In this document: piece after piece, positions 10,630 to 22,135 of the stretch | Position numbering within the stretch: the first letter of the stretch is position 1 | Layout of the letters: every line of letters begins with the position of its first letter | DNA from: Kappaphycus alvarezii | Taxonomy: Eukaryota; Rhodophyta; Florideophyceae; Gigartinales; Solieriaceae | NCBI GenBank assembly: GCA_002205965.3 | Contig: NADL03000091.1 | Location: 248,001-312,000, forward strand | Length of the DNA stretch: 64,000 bases | Direction of reading: 5' to 3' | Notes under the pieces: model-generated | The model's input: only the letters and a program-made list of their open reading frames with translations | What the model was told of the DNA's origin: nothing | Databases searched by the model: none | Made by a program: the position numbers and the translations under genes

Positions 10630-12500
10630 TCAACTCTTGCGGAACTTCGTACTATCCGCGAGAGTTCCAACATCTTTGTCCGGTCGACTGGTTGGAGTAT
10701 TCTGAGTTATGTCAAATTCGACATCCTTGAACGTAGCCTGATTGGCATTATTCTTAGTCACAAGGAACGAAGACGACTGCGGAACGATTATCCGATTTTT
10801 CTGGATGTCATCGATACGACTCGAGAACAATGAAGAACGATGTTCGTCATTGACCGCTTGGCTTCGAGATTGTTCAGTCTCTGGTATTGGTCTTGGTATA
10901 GAAGCAGACAGGATAGGTGCAGCGGCAACAGATGCACCTTCTTCATCCAACGGGATCTGATTGCCCTGTCCTTGTTCTGAATCCTCGATACTGTCCAACT
11001 CTTGCAAAAGGGATGAAGATGGGTATAGCCGTATGTCCTCGTATGCGACTTTCAGCCGTTTCCCGGTTCCGTATTTGCTCCGTGTGAGCTCGACGAAATG
11101 TTCTTTTGCGTTTTGGACGTAACCCAAATTCCAAACACCATGTTTTGTTTGCTTCTCAAAGAAGTACACTGGAGTTCCTCTCGTCAAAATATTTGACGGA
11201 ACAGTGTTAGGCGATCGAGATTCCAACATCTTTGAGAGCGTGCGGCGTGCAACTTGCTCATAATGTGCGTCAATTAACTCGGAGTCCACTGGCATCTGTG
11301 GCAGACCAAGAATAGATGGTTGTATCCTCTTGCAAGTTCAAAGGCACTGACACGATTATTTCCACGAGAAGATTCGTTGCAAGTACGGCTCTTGAGACGA
11401 TTTCTGAACCGTGAACGAAGTACCACGTGTGTTTCGTTCGTGCATTGCATCCTTGAGAATACGCAGTGACATCTGACGTAGGGTGAAGTTTGCACTTTCT
11501 ACTGAACCGATTTTGCTATGTCTCCTCGCAGGACGAGGCTTCGGTTTGATGCCATGTTTTTGCAACGTCTTGCAAAAATCATCATTGTCGAATTCCTGAT
11601 CAAACGATATTGATTCAGGGGCTCCATTCACTGCGATCCAGTGAGTTTCAAAGATTCTTCCAGCTTCTTCCATATCTCTGGTCGACACAACAACCGCATT
11701 GCAGAAGCGTGAAGCCAGGTCTTTCATATGGAGTATTGGGTACTTCGTCAATTCAACCACGTACATGAAATCGATTTGCACGTCCTCGTTAAATGTTCGA
11801 AGTGGCCTTTTCAAGGATATCTTGCGCACATTAGCGGACGTCCAGTCGTCTTGCAGCTGGAGCACTTTTCCACGACAGCTTCGAGGGCTTGCTCTAAGAG
11901 TGGAGAAAGAACTCCGCCCCGTTTGCAGAGATCCTTCATGTCCTTTAGAGGCAAATGCGAGTACAGGTGAAGTTTTGAAGCGAACTCTTTCGCAGATTTT
12001 CCCATGAACCGCGATTGTTTGCTACCTTCGTCTGCCGAGTCTCCATTGGTTCCAAGCAAAGCCCGCTGGGTCGCAAGGTAGCTTTGGAACTTGGATATTT
12101 GGCTCATAACAACATGAAGATGAGTTCGAGTTTCTCTACCTTCAGTAACATAGATCGGAAGCACGATTTTGCTATCCGATCCTTCTATTACACCTGGAGG
12201 TATAATAAGAACACGATGTATGCGAATTGAGCACATCCGATTTGCTCAATACACAATTTCCAAGTAGAAGAGGACCATCGCCTTTCGTGATATAGAACGG
12301 AATAACGATTTTATTCCCTTTCAAATCTTCAAGAGGTAGTCTCCATATGCCGAATGTGAGCTCTGCATCACTGCAGTTCTGTCCATAACCATGGTAGAAT
12401 GGCTCACAATCTAAGGACTCCAACTTGAATTCGATGCCCATCGCTAAAGACAGCGCTACTGCTGACTTAATTCCTCCGACGGATCGGGGCAACCCTCGTC
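10630..12500 (-). pseudogene. copia protease and integrase
   Basis: The protease start is visible near 12500 as ILDEGCP, followed after a frameshift by PRSVGGIKSA. Copia proteases normally read D-[ST]-G-C-x-x-[ST]-V, so Glu replaces the active-site Ser/Thr here. Integrase begins near 12000 with an HHCC finger: HLYSHLPL near 11960 and CSSC near 11860. The core shows VQIDFMYVV near 11780 (Asp), SFDQEFDN near 11600 (Asp) and KIGSVESAN near 11510 (Glu). Frame 10630-11295 is the long integrase C-terminal tail, with VYFFEKQTKHGVWNLGYV near 11150. Confidence 0.88.
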
Positions 12501-12568
12501 CAAAATAGGATTCGGGTCGTTATGCATATCAGATCAGACTTGGTAGGGATTCCGCTTACCAGGCTCCT

Positions 12569-13925
12569 TTGCCCTTGGAATGCTTGGAGCCCGGACGAAA
12601 ATACCCATTGAAGTTTTCAGGTATTCTGTTTCTTTCGGAATCTTTCATGGCGATCTTTTGCTTCTCGAATCTTCAAAGTGGCATAGCTCGGACGCTGGCA
12701 CTTCAAATCACCTCGAGCGTGGTCCTTCCTTCCACAGTCCATGCAGGCTTCTCCGACGAGTTCCGCCAGCATTTTTGACTTCTTCCTCTTGCCATTCCGA
12801 TCGGATTTGTAATTATCGCCGTCGTTGCCGTAAGTCTTCCGCTTCTTTCCGTTGAAAGCGCGATGATTTGACTGGTTTCTGATCCTTGACTCTCGTTGAC
12901 CATTCTCTTGACTTCCAAAGAAACTTCTAACTCTATGGTCAACTGCAGACTCAATTTGAGCCTTTGTTACCGAGGCTTCAGTTCTGTTGGTAGTTTGAGC
13001 AAGAGAGCGGAGTAATCCACCGCGTCATCCAGACTTAAGGTGCAACGACGACCAGAGGAAGCAATGGATTTGGCTATATCTCGAGTACCATTTAGTTTCT
13101 TATATTATCGAAGATGGGCTTGGCATCTCGACACATATCATTGAACCGTCCGTCACTTTCCTGATGGAGAGTTTGCCCGTACGGCTGGAACTCCCAGAGG
13201 CTCTTGCAATCGAAACAGCAAGCCTTCTGGTACTCAAAGATATCTTCTGTGCCTCATCCAAAGTCAACGTGAACTTTTTCTCAGCGCGTATCGTTCCCTT
13301 GCTTCGTTCCTCCGCCATTCCAATAAGTCTGAGCTTGGCATTGGTAAGGGACGCTTCTGAGAGAGAGGCGTTATTGAGCAGGGTTATTGCCAGTACTTCT
13401 CCGATTTGAGATTGACTGGTTGAGCCTGCTTTCATTAGGTGCTCTGCGGCGAGTCCGCGAAACCTAGACACATAACGGTTCAATTCCTCATTATTCTTGC
13501 GCTTGCAAGAAGTCACCTTATTGAAGGAATCAATGAGGCGAGTAACCACGGAGATGGGAGGATCTTGGGCAATCAAGTCCACGATCTCTTGCACAGCCTT
13601 AACTTGGTCGTCCTGCTTGTAGTCGATCTTTCCTTGCTCTTGCGCTTCATCTACAAGACTTTGCTGAGCTTGGCGAAGACCTCGATCGTACAGTTGACGT
13701 CCAAGTGTGTGGAATACCGTTTTGTAGAATTTGTTCTCCCTTCTCGGCTGCGGTTACGATTAAGTCAACCCAACTTGCAACTTTCTTTCTCCACGATAGG
13801 AGGTCTTGGTCCGGCTCGAATACCGGAGGGTTCATCATGCCAAAACCTTTCTCGAAGTCCTTCCCTGGGCCCATAACTGTAGTATGCGCAGTGTAAGCGA
13901 GGGGGAGCGGGAAAGGAAGGCACAT
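12569..13925 (-). pseudogene. copia Gag
   Basis: The N-terminal frame (13647-13925) reads PVFEPDQDLLSWRKKVASWV, a copia Gag start (target F-x-G/P-x-n-[FL]-x-x-W). After a frameshift, 13100-13594 continues with LIDSFNKVTSCKRKNNEELN and NRYVSRFRGLAAEHL, a UBN2/capsid-like helical segment. A zinc knuckle with C-x2-C-x4-H-x6-C spacing (CMDCGRKDHARGDLKC) lies near 12700-12760 in a third frame. The product would package element RNA. Confidence 0.85.
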
Positions 13926-14243
13926 TGAACGGGTACAAAGGTCCCCCGGGATGCAGTTGCAGTCCCGTATTTGGTCGTTTAGTAGATAGGGTCACTAGAA
14001 CGGTCGGTATTTCTCTCTGACCCAAAACTCTGCCCTCTCCTCACACCCCGATCGGGCAGTGAGGGCTTCCTTATATAGCCGTTCGATAGCTATAGAATAG
14101 CAGATACATTAGACGATAGCCACTGTATTACCGGAGCACAGTACAGTAGTACTGCCACTGGCTGTTTAGGGACAAATCATTGGATCTGCCAAGTCAGACC
14201 TGTCGTGGCCTGTGATTGGCCGAGACCGTTCGTACAGTATACT
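13878..14243 (-). repeat. 5' LTR of the copia element
   Basis: Partner of 8003-8369. Just inside it the minus strand reads GTTATGGGCCCAGGGAAGG. This runs straight into a Gag-like frame and also contains a TGG that could start a primer-binding site; I cannot name the primer tRNA. Confidence 0.9.
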
Positions 14244-14637
14244 GTACAACAATATAACCTGTTTACAGTTTGCGCAAACAAATTGTACTGTTTCATAGTA
14301 ATGCAGGCATTTCCCGCACCTCCCTGTAGTTGGTGTTTGGAAATCTTCACAAGAATGAAAGCCCCGAAACCAAGGGTTGGGGGAGGTTAGATAGGATACA
14401 AGTCTTCGCATGTGCCAAGTCAGCCCTGTCGAGGTCCGTGATTGGCCGCGACAGTTTTGTACTGTACACACATTGAACCCAAAATGTTCCCCACTGTACA
14501 ACAAGCGCAGCTCATTACAGAAACAACATCCACTATGTAATGTCCAACAACCCGGTGTATCGTCCAACACCCACACATTACCCCATCCCGCCCACCCAGC
14601 CGCATCACACCTCGTACACAGCGTGCAAGCGCACACC

Positions 14638-15351
14638 ATGACACCCCCCGCACCGCCGCCTGGCTCTCACTGCTCACGGCGTCGTTGCGAAAAGAGTCGC
14701 CACGCCTGTATCGCATTTCATGACGCTAGCGACGCTGTCTGCGTCTGCTGCGCCGACGTGTCGGACGGTTGTGTTCCGTGGATGGTTCGAGCCGGAGGAG
14801 GGGACCGGTTGAGGCATGCGGTGCAAATGGGGACTGATTTGCGGTCGGCAAGGTGGAGGGTTGAGACGGTATCCCTGGGGGAGATTTGTTGGTATTTGCA
14901 GGTTGTTTTTGTTTTTTTGTTGGCGTTTGGGTATGTTGTGGGTGGGAGGGTGGGGACTGACGGACTATTGTGGATGGATGGATCGTTTGTTTGTTTGGTT
15001 GGGTATGCGTGGTGAGGTAGGAGACGAGGCAGCAGTACCGGTTGACTGGGGGATGCATGTGGTGGATGGGCGTGTGGGGACGCGGTTTGCGTGGGCGCGG
15101 GAGGCGGTTTGGCGGGAATGTCGGAGCATGGGAGGGAGCAGTTTTTGGGGGGGAGGCCTGGGGTGGCGGTTGGGGAGGGGAAAGTGGAACGGAGGCTCAG
15201 GGCGGATGGCGGAGTGGAGGAGTGTTTTGGGTTGTTGATGATGGAGGTCGGGTGCGTAGATGTGATGGATTTGAGGGAGGGCTGGAGGCGCCGGTATGAG
15301 AAACGGACGGGGGAGGACGATGTTTGGGTCATGACGGAAGTGAACCCATGA
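14638..15351 (+). CDS. Possible host gene, unknown product, exon structure unresolved
   Basis: This is the only stretch outside recognised mobile DNA that reads like an ordinary protein. Around 14780-14880 the frame reads GGDRLRHAVQMGTDLRSARW. The same frame returns from about 15150 and ends with EECFGLLMMEVGCVDVMDL and EKRTGEDDVWVMTEVNP before TGA at 15349-15351. In-frame stops at 15013 and 15043 separate the halves, so an intron or decay must be assumed. A short GTATCC...TTTGCAG segment (about 14869-14901) and a GTAGGAG near 15017 are possible splice sites. The coding strand is very G/T rich. I do not recognise the product. Confidence 0.35.
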
Positions 15352-16396
15352 CTGGAAATCTGGCTTACAGTAACAGACAGTAAAAACTGTAATTTACAGC
15401 ATTGAGATGGTTTACAGTATAGTACTGTAGTATACCGTACCCGTTTTACTTATATAGTCGTGCTCACCCGAGACGGGGAGTCCCCGTAATGGGCTGCTGC
15501 CGTCGGGGCTTATGGATCGGAGCGAGAAAACTGGTGCAACGTATGACAAGACATGTGAATTCCCAACAGCACAGTGACAATGGGCAAAACGCCGCGAACC
15601 CAGTATCCGCCCTGATAACATTGTACAGCACCATGCTGCCGTACACCATCCGGGGCGCCCCTGGTTTACCAGTATGGAATCTCCACAGAGCACCCAAAAC
15701 TAGCCACCCATTGTCCCTCTCTTTCTCCATCGCCGCTCTCCAGTGTGCAACCAACCACCACACGCCCCCCTACCGCACTATCCACCAGTACCCCAACACC
15801 CGCCACCACCGCCACCATCCCACCGCGTTCTCCCTCCACTAAGCGCGCAACGCCATCGCCCCATCTTCACAATGCGTCTCATCCTACCGTGACGGCCAGC
15901 CGTGCAAGCCTTGCTGTAAAGTTCCAGCTGCTGTAAGGTTGCGCATATGTGAACGCCGCTCCTTCGTCGCCTGGGGTATGTCGTTTGTGTGTCGCGGGGA
16001 TGTGTATGGTGTAGTTGTAACGCTTGTGTTTTTGACACCGTGTCGCTGCGGGAAAAAGTACTGTACGGCGATGGGGGCCTGGATGCACCTGCACTTTTTC
16101 TCGCAGTGGCATGCATCCTGTATCGGGTAGAAGGGCAAATACTACGATTTTACCTCGTTTTCTGGCTTTCCGGTGCAGTAGATCCCGAGGCTCTGTTCCA
16201 TGCCCTGTACCGTTGCGTGATGCCCTGCACCGACACATTTTACTACGACTGCGCCGTTGCACATCCATACACCAGTGATAAAACAAATGCAAGTACCAAG
16301 ACCTCTTTCCCGTTGTGGCCTTTGCGTAACAAGGCTTGCAAAGTAAATTGTACGAAATGGAGAGAGTAACGAAGATAACAAAGGATTCACGCGAAC
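15352..16396. other. Unique spacer, no gene recognised
   Basis: Open frames on both strands here are proline- or threonine-rich artefacts of C-rich sequence (15,700-15,850) and show no domain. Around 15,370-15,450 there are several TACAGTA/TACTGTA motifs. The spacer ends at a tRNA gene. Confidence 0.4.
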
Positions 16397-16469
16397 CACC
16401 TCCCGCGGGGCTCGAACCCGCGACCAACAGATTAAGAGTCTGTCGCTCTACCGACTGAGCTAGGGAGGC
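16397..16469 (-). tRNA. tRNA-Lys (anticodon CTT)
   Basis: 73 nt with no encoded CCA. The acceptor arm pairs GCCTCCC with GGGAGGT (one G-U), discriminator G. The D arm is AGCTCAGTCGGTAGAGC, the anticodon loop CTCTTAA on a 5-bp ACAGA/TCTGT stem, and the T arm GCGGG-TTCGAGC-CCCGC. There is no intron. The internal A box (TAGCTCAGTCGG) and B box (GGTTCGAGCCC) are intact, so RNA polymerase III transcription is expected. A LINE begins just upstream of its 5' end. Confidence 0.97.
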
Positions 16470-16696
16470 CGATCTCACTTGTCACTGATAAATGTTGCAA
16501 CTAGTATTTAAAGTAATACTACGATAACACGTGGCTACCCGTTCGCCCGCCTGCCCCGACCTCCTCCACGTTGGATTCGCCCCGTCTCCTACGTCCGCCT
16601 TCCATCCTTCGACACAGCCCACCGCCAGCTCTGCTTGGCCGCCGCCTTGCCAAGACCAACCTGCCCCCTTCGTCCTAGTCCCGCTCGTTCGGGAAA

Positions 16697-17483
16697 TTGT
16701 TCTACCTATATTTTCCCGCCCCGGCCCGCCCTGACGTTTTCAACGTCCTCGCTCACCTCCGTCTGACGTACCCGGACCTGTACGTTTCGCCTCTCACGCT
16801 CACGCAACACTGCGCCACGGTGGATATCTCTGCCGCCCACGGTGTGGCCACCCGCCTCCAACGTGAAGCGGCTCGCCTGGTGAGCCCCAAACTGCGTTCG
16901 TGGGTTGCCCCTCACGTCCGCAACGCCATGGCGATAGCCCTCCGTCACGATGCCCGCCTCATTGCTGAGGCGCGCCGCCCGACCCGCGGGAATCCCGCCC
17001 GCACGCCCGCTCAAACACCGACCGAACATCCCGCCAAACCCACCGCCCCGGCCCCGACCAAAACCGTCGCGGCCTCACCCGGCCCCGCACAAGCCCCCAA
17101 ACGCCCCAACGGGGCACACCCTCCTCCCCCCTGCCGCTCCCCGCCCCGCCGCTGGACACACTCCGGACCTCACACTCCGCTCCCCGGGCTCTTCCCCGTC
17201 GGCGTCAAAACGCCGATGCCCCGCAACTGAAGAAGCCCAGGCATCGGAGTTCCTCATGGTGCCCAACGCAACACCGGCGCCCAGGGCCGCTCTCCCTCCC
17301 ACCGTCGCCTCCGCGGCAACGATGGGTAACGAGTCCGCACCGGTCGTTTCCATGAAGCCAATGATGGCTGCCGTACAAGGTGCGCAGGGCCCAACCATCA
17401 GTCAACAGGCCAGTCGGCCTAACTCCGCTCCTCCCCACCATGGATTCGGTCCACCCCATGGAATCGGACCCCACGCCGCATGA
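16697..17483 (+). pseudogene. LINE-A N-terminal region
   Basis: Two overlapping frames (16697-17230 and 16950-17483) cover a region whose first half looks globular (HGVATRLQREAARLVSPKL near 16850) and whose second half is a long Pro/Ala/Thr-rich linker. No zinc finger or Myb motif of the R2 kind is visible. It probably led into the RT frame that starts by 17380; one or two frameshifts separate them. Confidence 0.6.
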
Positions 17484-20292
17484 TACATCGGCGTCATTCC
17501 CCTTGCCCACTCCCCTGGAAATCCTCTCAACACCCTACCGCGACAGGGATATCTTCCAAGATATTCCCGCCCCCTGCCTCTCGCAATTTATCCTCCTGTT
17601 TATCAAGTTGGTGAAAGCTGCGGCGAACGCTCGTGGGGAAGACGCCACTCAACGAGCATTCCTTCACCTCCACATGCTGCCCACGGCTGTCCTCCGTCGC
17701 TGTCTTCGAGGAGAGCGCGGATGGCGGGACCCCAAGAGCCAACGGATCGCCCTCCGAGAGCGCCTCCGTCGTGCGCACACGGGCTCACAGTGGGGAGCAC
17801 TATGGGCCGAAGCTCTCGCAGCACACCAAGCACGGCTTGAATGGTGGGAACGAAACACGCTGTATGCCCCAACGGTCCCCGGCGACATCGGGCGCGCCCG
17901 TCGTGCAGAGGCCCTTTGCGCTGATGCGCGATACGGTAAGGCCATGCGCGCCCTCCACAATGGCCCGCTCGCCGACGTCAACGACCCGGCGACGATTCAG
18001 CGGCTCAGGGATCTGCACCCGACCCCGCCGCGCCCTGTCTCGCCGCTCCCGGAAGGACGACTCCCGCCGCCCCCGTGCATCACTGAGGCCGCTGTGGAAC
18101 ACGCGGTCCGCGGCGTCCCGCGGGACACCACCGCCGGACCCGAACGAACGCCGTCCCGCTGGTTCCACCTCTTGGTTAAGACTCGCGTCAGTCCTGAGGC
18201 CGGCGTGACTGGTCTGCGTGTCCTGACACAGCTCGTTTCCCGGCTCGCACGGGGGAACTCCCGGACGCTGTGCTTCCCCTCGTGGCAGCGGCGACGCTCC
18301 TCCCGCTGCAGCCGACTCCCGACAAGGTCCGCCCGATCGCCATCGGGTCTGTGCTTCGCAGGATAGTGACGAAGGCACTGCTCCCCGCCGCAATAGCCGA
18401 TTCACACTCGGTTCTGTCGCCGCATCAGACGGCCAATGGTGTTAAAGCCGGGTTGGACTCTATTGTCCACGACACCCGCACGACACTACGCCGCTTCTCC
18501 GCCACCCCGAACGTCGCCACGGTCCTCATAGACGCAACAACGCCTTTAACCGCGTTGATCGGCAGTCTATGCTGGACCACCTACCAATGCTCGCCCCCTC
18601 GCTAGCCCGCTTCGCAAACATGATCTATGGCCGAATGCAACCGCCATTGCTTGTCCCGAACCGGGATCGCACCGTCATACCAAGTGCCCAGGGCACCCAA
18701 CAGGGTGACCCGGCCAGCATGTTGTTGTTCTCGCTAACGATTCAACCCCTCATCCGTCGGGTTGCTGAGATCCCCAACATTGCTCTCTGCCAATGGTACG
18801 CCGATGACGGCACGATCGTCGGGAACCTTGGCGCCATCCGTCAGGCGCTCCGGCTCCTTGCCCGAGATGGTCCCACGGTTGGGTTCCACGTCAACCAACG
18901 GAAGACACGCATACATTGGCCTCACGTCATGCCGCCGGATCGAGCAGCCCTCTTAGCGGAATTCCCTCTCGCGAATGCTCGCGGGACGGCTTTCCGCTTC
19001 TAGGGGCCCCCATTGGGAACAAAACGTTCACGGAGAGTTTTCTCCGGTCTAAGATTGCTCAGTGCCGCCGTACCCTGGACCGCCTCCTGCTGGTCCGCGA
19101 CGCCCGCGCCCGGTTCCACATGCACCGGATCTGTGCCTCTGCATGCCTCCTATCGCATGCATTCAAGCTCTCAGATCCGCGCTTAGCAGAGTCCGCCGCT
19201 GAAGAATTTGATGATCTACAACGGTCATCATATGAAAAGTTACACGGCATAGCTCTCACGGACCGAGCCTGGGACCAAGTGTGCCTCCCCATGCACCTCG
19301 GAGGCCAGGGCTTCGAAAGCATCGCCTCGTGCCTCCACGGCGCTGCCGCCGCCAGCATCATTGATGCTGCGCCCGCACGGCAGCGAACTTCCGCATACGC
19401 CACGCCGCGTGCTTGTGCACTAGCTTCTGGCCGCTACCGCGGCGACCGGTCCTTCCTCCTCCGTCAGGCTGGGCCTTCTCTCCGCCGTTTCGCCCTCTCC
19501 ATCCCCGGAATAGTCGACCTTTCCACCCTTGACCCTCCAACTCTAGCTGCTTCACCCACCAACACACTAACCCTTCTCAAACGGGTGCAGCAAGAGGCGC
19601 GGGCAAGAGTACATTGGCACGACGACTCCTGGGAGAATGCCCCAAACCCGACCGCCCATAGCGACGCCGACATTCGACATCGCATCCGTGGCCTAGCGTT
19701 CCGCCGCAGCCCCGCTGCGGCGTTTCTCTTCGCTCATCCCACGGCAGCTACGAAGGTCCACACTACACACTGGCAGACCATGCTCCGCCGTCACCTCGGA
19801 CTGCCAGTGTATGATGACTCCATGGCCCTCAACTGCCACCACTGTGACCACCCCTTGGACACCCTCGGGGATCACGCCGCCGACCTCTGCTGCCCTGGTT
19901 TCGGCCGTCGTCACCGCCACAACTCGCTATGTAATGCGATTGCGACGCACGTTACCCGCGCCGCGGGTCTGGATACTCGGCAAGAGGTTCCGTTCCTCGT
20001 CCCGGGCACTGAGCTCCGCCCCGCCGATATCCTTGTACAACCACCACCAACCCCGGAAGGCACAACGTTGCGCCCCATTGCCTGTGACATCACCGTCGTT
20101 TCACCGTTCAAGGCCGCAGTTCGCACCAAGGCGACCCAGGTTGCCGGAGGCGCTGCTGAACTGGCGGCCCGCGACAAGGTTACAACCCTGGAACGCAACA
20201 TCGCCCGACGACTCCCGCTCCATCGACTGGCCCATCTTCTGCGCCTTACACGCCGAACTTCACGTTTCGACCTCTGGCGTTTGATTCCCTAG
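17380..20292 (+). pseudogene. LINE-A reverse transcriptase and REL endonuclease
   Basis: Frames 17380-18366, 18270-18605, 18569-19003 and 18916-20292 together read as one protein of about 950 residues. A pre-RT domain has QRAFLHLHMLPTAVLRRCLR near 17660. RT motifs are VRPIAIGSVLRRIV near 18330, AQGTQQGDPASMLL near 18700 and the catalytic box QWYADDGTIVG near 18800. After a long thumb and linker, a CHHC...GDHAADLC finger lies near 19840-19890. The endonuclease core follows: RRHRHNSL near 19910, RPADILV near 20025 and CDITVV near 20090, the PD-(D/E)xK pattern of REL LINEs. It would nick the target and prime reverse transcription from that nick. Confidence 0.93.
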
Positions 20293-20545
20293 GTGCCCCT
20301 TCCCCTGGAACTATTGCATTTATCGAGGAGTTAGTTCCGCGGATCGCGTCCAAGTGTCACTCGACAGTTGGCATTGTCCGCCGCCGTATCTACCAGCGAC
20401 TGAGTTGCACCCTGTGGTCCTCCATCGCCGAAGCTATCCTGTCCCGAGCACCGATGCGCACGGACGACGAAGTACATCCGGTTAGATCTTAACCGTATAG
20501 TTAGGACGTGCGCAGTCCACAGTAGATACTGAACGCATTAAACTT

Positions 20546-21403
20546 CCTCCTTAACGTGGCCATCATCACCGCCAAGACTCGCCCTGTTTTGCGTTTGCAG
20601 TACACGGCTGACACGGAGGTGTCCGCGGTGCACTGGAAAATAATGCTTCGCCGATATTTGGGACTGCCCGTTTATGATGACTCGCTTCCTCGGAACTGCG
20701 AGCATTGTAAACGCCAAACGGACATATTAGGCGATCACGCTGTAGACTTGTGCCCGTCTGGCTTTGGTCGCAAACACCGGCATAACTCACTGCGCAACGT
20801 CATCGCTGGTCGTATCGCCCGTGCCGCCGGCCTGGATTGCCAGCTCGAGGTCCCACTCCTCGTGCCCGGCACCGAGCTGCGACCCGCTGACATACTGGTT
20901 CACCCACCAGCAGCCCCGGAAGGCACTGTGGCCCGCCCGATCGCCTGCGACGTTACCATAGTCTCGCCATTCAAGGACGATGTCAGAACGAGAGCTACAA
21001 GGGAAGTGGGCGGTGCAGCTGCAATTGCACACCGCAACAAGGAGACGGACCTGGAGAGAAAATTGTCGCGTCGACTCCCCCCGCCCTCCGATAACCCCAC
21101 ACAGGCCCCCGATTTCGAATTTCAACCGCTGGCCTTTGATTCCTTGGGTTCCCCTTCCCCGAAACCGTCCGCTTCATAGAGGGACTGGTGCCTCGCATTG
21201 CTGACAAATTCCACACGTCGACAGGAGTTATCCGCAATCGGATTTATAGGCGCATTAGTAGCACAATCTGGTCGTCGAGCGCACAATCTATTGAATCGCG
21301 TATGTCGCTGCACGTGGCCGACGTGGACCACCCGGTTAGCACTTAGCTAGCAGTATAGTCGGATCCTGCAGCGGACACCCGTTCTACTGATGCCATAAAG
21401 TTA
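20546..21403 (+). mobile_element. 5'-truncated LINE family B, REL endonuclease part
   Basis: Frame 20556-21179 starts within the linker and keeps the C-x2-C...H...C finger (CEHCKRQTDILGDHAVDLC near 20700), RPADILV near 20885 and CDVTIV near 20950. It then continues in other frames to MSLHVADVDHPV near 21305. The 3' tail is GTATAGTCGGATCCTGCAGC, then ACACCCG, ending GATGCCATAAAGTTA at 21403. This terminus recurs many times in the window. It lies head-to-tail behind LINE-A. Confidence 0.88.
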
Positions 21404-22010
21404 TCACACGTTATACGCTTCGCGTGTCTGGATATTCGGTACGAGAATCCGCACCTCGTCCCGGGTACTGAGCTCCCCCCCCCGATAGTCTTGTACAGCG
21501 TCCCCCAATCGCGGGAGGCACACCCTTGCGCTCCATTGCGTGTGACATCACTGTCGTCTCGCCCTTCAAGGCCGCAGTTCGCACCAAGGCGACCCAGGTT
21601 GCCGGTGGCGCTGCTGAACTGGCGGCCGGCGACAAGGTTACAACTCTGGAACGCAACCTCGCCCGACGCCTCCCCGCTCCCTCAACTGACGCATCTTCTG
21701 CTCCAGGCACGCCAAATTTCACGTTTCGACCTCTGGCGTTGAATTCCCTGGGTGCCCCTTCCCCTGGTACCATTGCGTCTATCGAGGAGTTAGTTCCGCG
21801 GATCGCCTCAAAGTGTCACTCGACACCTGGTGTTATCCGCCGCCGTATCTACCAGCGACTGAGTTGCACCCTCTGGTCATCCAACGCTCCAGCTATTGTG
21901 TCTCGAGCCCCGATGCGCATGGACGACGAGATACATCCGGTTAGGGCTTGCCGTAAAGTTAGGACGCGTGCAGTACCCCATAGATACTGAATGCATTAAA
22001 CTTGTTGTAT
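21404..22010 (+). mobile_element. 5'-truncated LINE family A, C-terminal part
   Basis: It holds RSIACDITVVSPFKAAVRTK near 21550 and VAGGAAELAAGDKVTTLERN near 21620, almost identical to the full LINE-A copy, then RRRIYQRLSCTLWSS near 21850 and a family-A 3' tail (GATACTGAATGCATTAAACT near 21995). It is the third unit of the same head-to-tail stack. Confidence 0.88.
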
Positions 22011-22011
22011 A

Positions 22012-22135
22012 GCACCGAAATGCGACTGGACGTGAGGGACATGGATCCAGGCCGTAACGTTATAGTTGGGCATTACTTCCTTATAGTTGAACCTTCAGCG
22101 ACCACGATAGATACACATTAAAGCAAAGTTTCTCA
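22012..22135 (+). repeat. LINE 3' end, diverged family
   Basis: The sequence encodes EMRLDVRDMDPGR, comparable with the family-B ending MSLHVADVDHPV, and then carries a tail resembling family A (GTATAGTTGG-like, then GATAGATACACATTAAAGC). It is the fourth LINE terminus in a row and the shortest. Confidence 0.6.

Larger units (their letters stand above)
8003..14243 (-). mobile_element. Ty1/copia LTR retrotransposon, decayed
   Basis: Two LTRs (8003-8369 and 13878-14243) bound a minus-strand element in the order Gag, protease, integrase, RT, RNase H. Integrase ahead of RT defines Ty1/copia. Outer LTR ends are set only to within a few bases, and I find no clean target duplication. All domains contain frameshifts. 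The left LTR sits about 20 bp from the end of gypsy-1, so the two insertions are neighbours rather than nested. Confidence 0.92.
16520..20545 (+). mobile_element. Near full-length REL-endonuclease non-LTR retrotransposon (LINE family A)
   Basis: An N-terminal Pro/Ala-rich region, a reverse transcriptase and a C-terminal restriction-like endonuclease follow in order, with no apurinic endonuclease at the front. That places it with early-branching, often site-specific LINEs (R2/CRE/NeSL-like grade); I cannot name the clade. The 3' end is recognised from other copies: GTTAGGACGTGCGCAGTCC, then a tail ending GCATTAAACTTC at about 20,545, without poly(A). The 5' boundary is a guess; no second copy defines it. 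Four or five frameshifts make it inactive. Confidence 0.85.

Noticed and set aside
8003..14243. A target-site duplication for the copia element
   Set aside because: Flanks (ATATG on the left, TGTAC or GTATA on the right depending on the boundary) do not match, and the LTR ends are uncertain by a few bases.
14718..15332. 204-codon minus-strand frame, Pro/Ser/Thr-rich
   Set aside because: Its composition follows from the G/T-rich opposite strand. It has no domain, and the plus strand gives better protein text.
15939..16369. Frames upstream of tRNA-Lys as a gene
   Set aside because: Overlapping frames on both strands, rich in Cys/His by composition, with no domain and no consistent codon pattern.
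17075..18405. Long minus-strand frames opposite LINE-A
   Set aside because: They are shadows of the GC-rich LINE coding strand; the plus strand carries all RT and endonuclease motifs.
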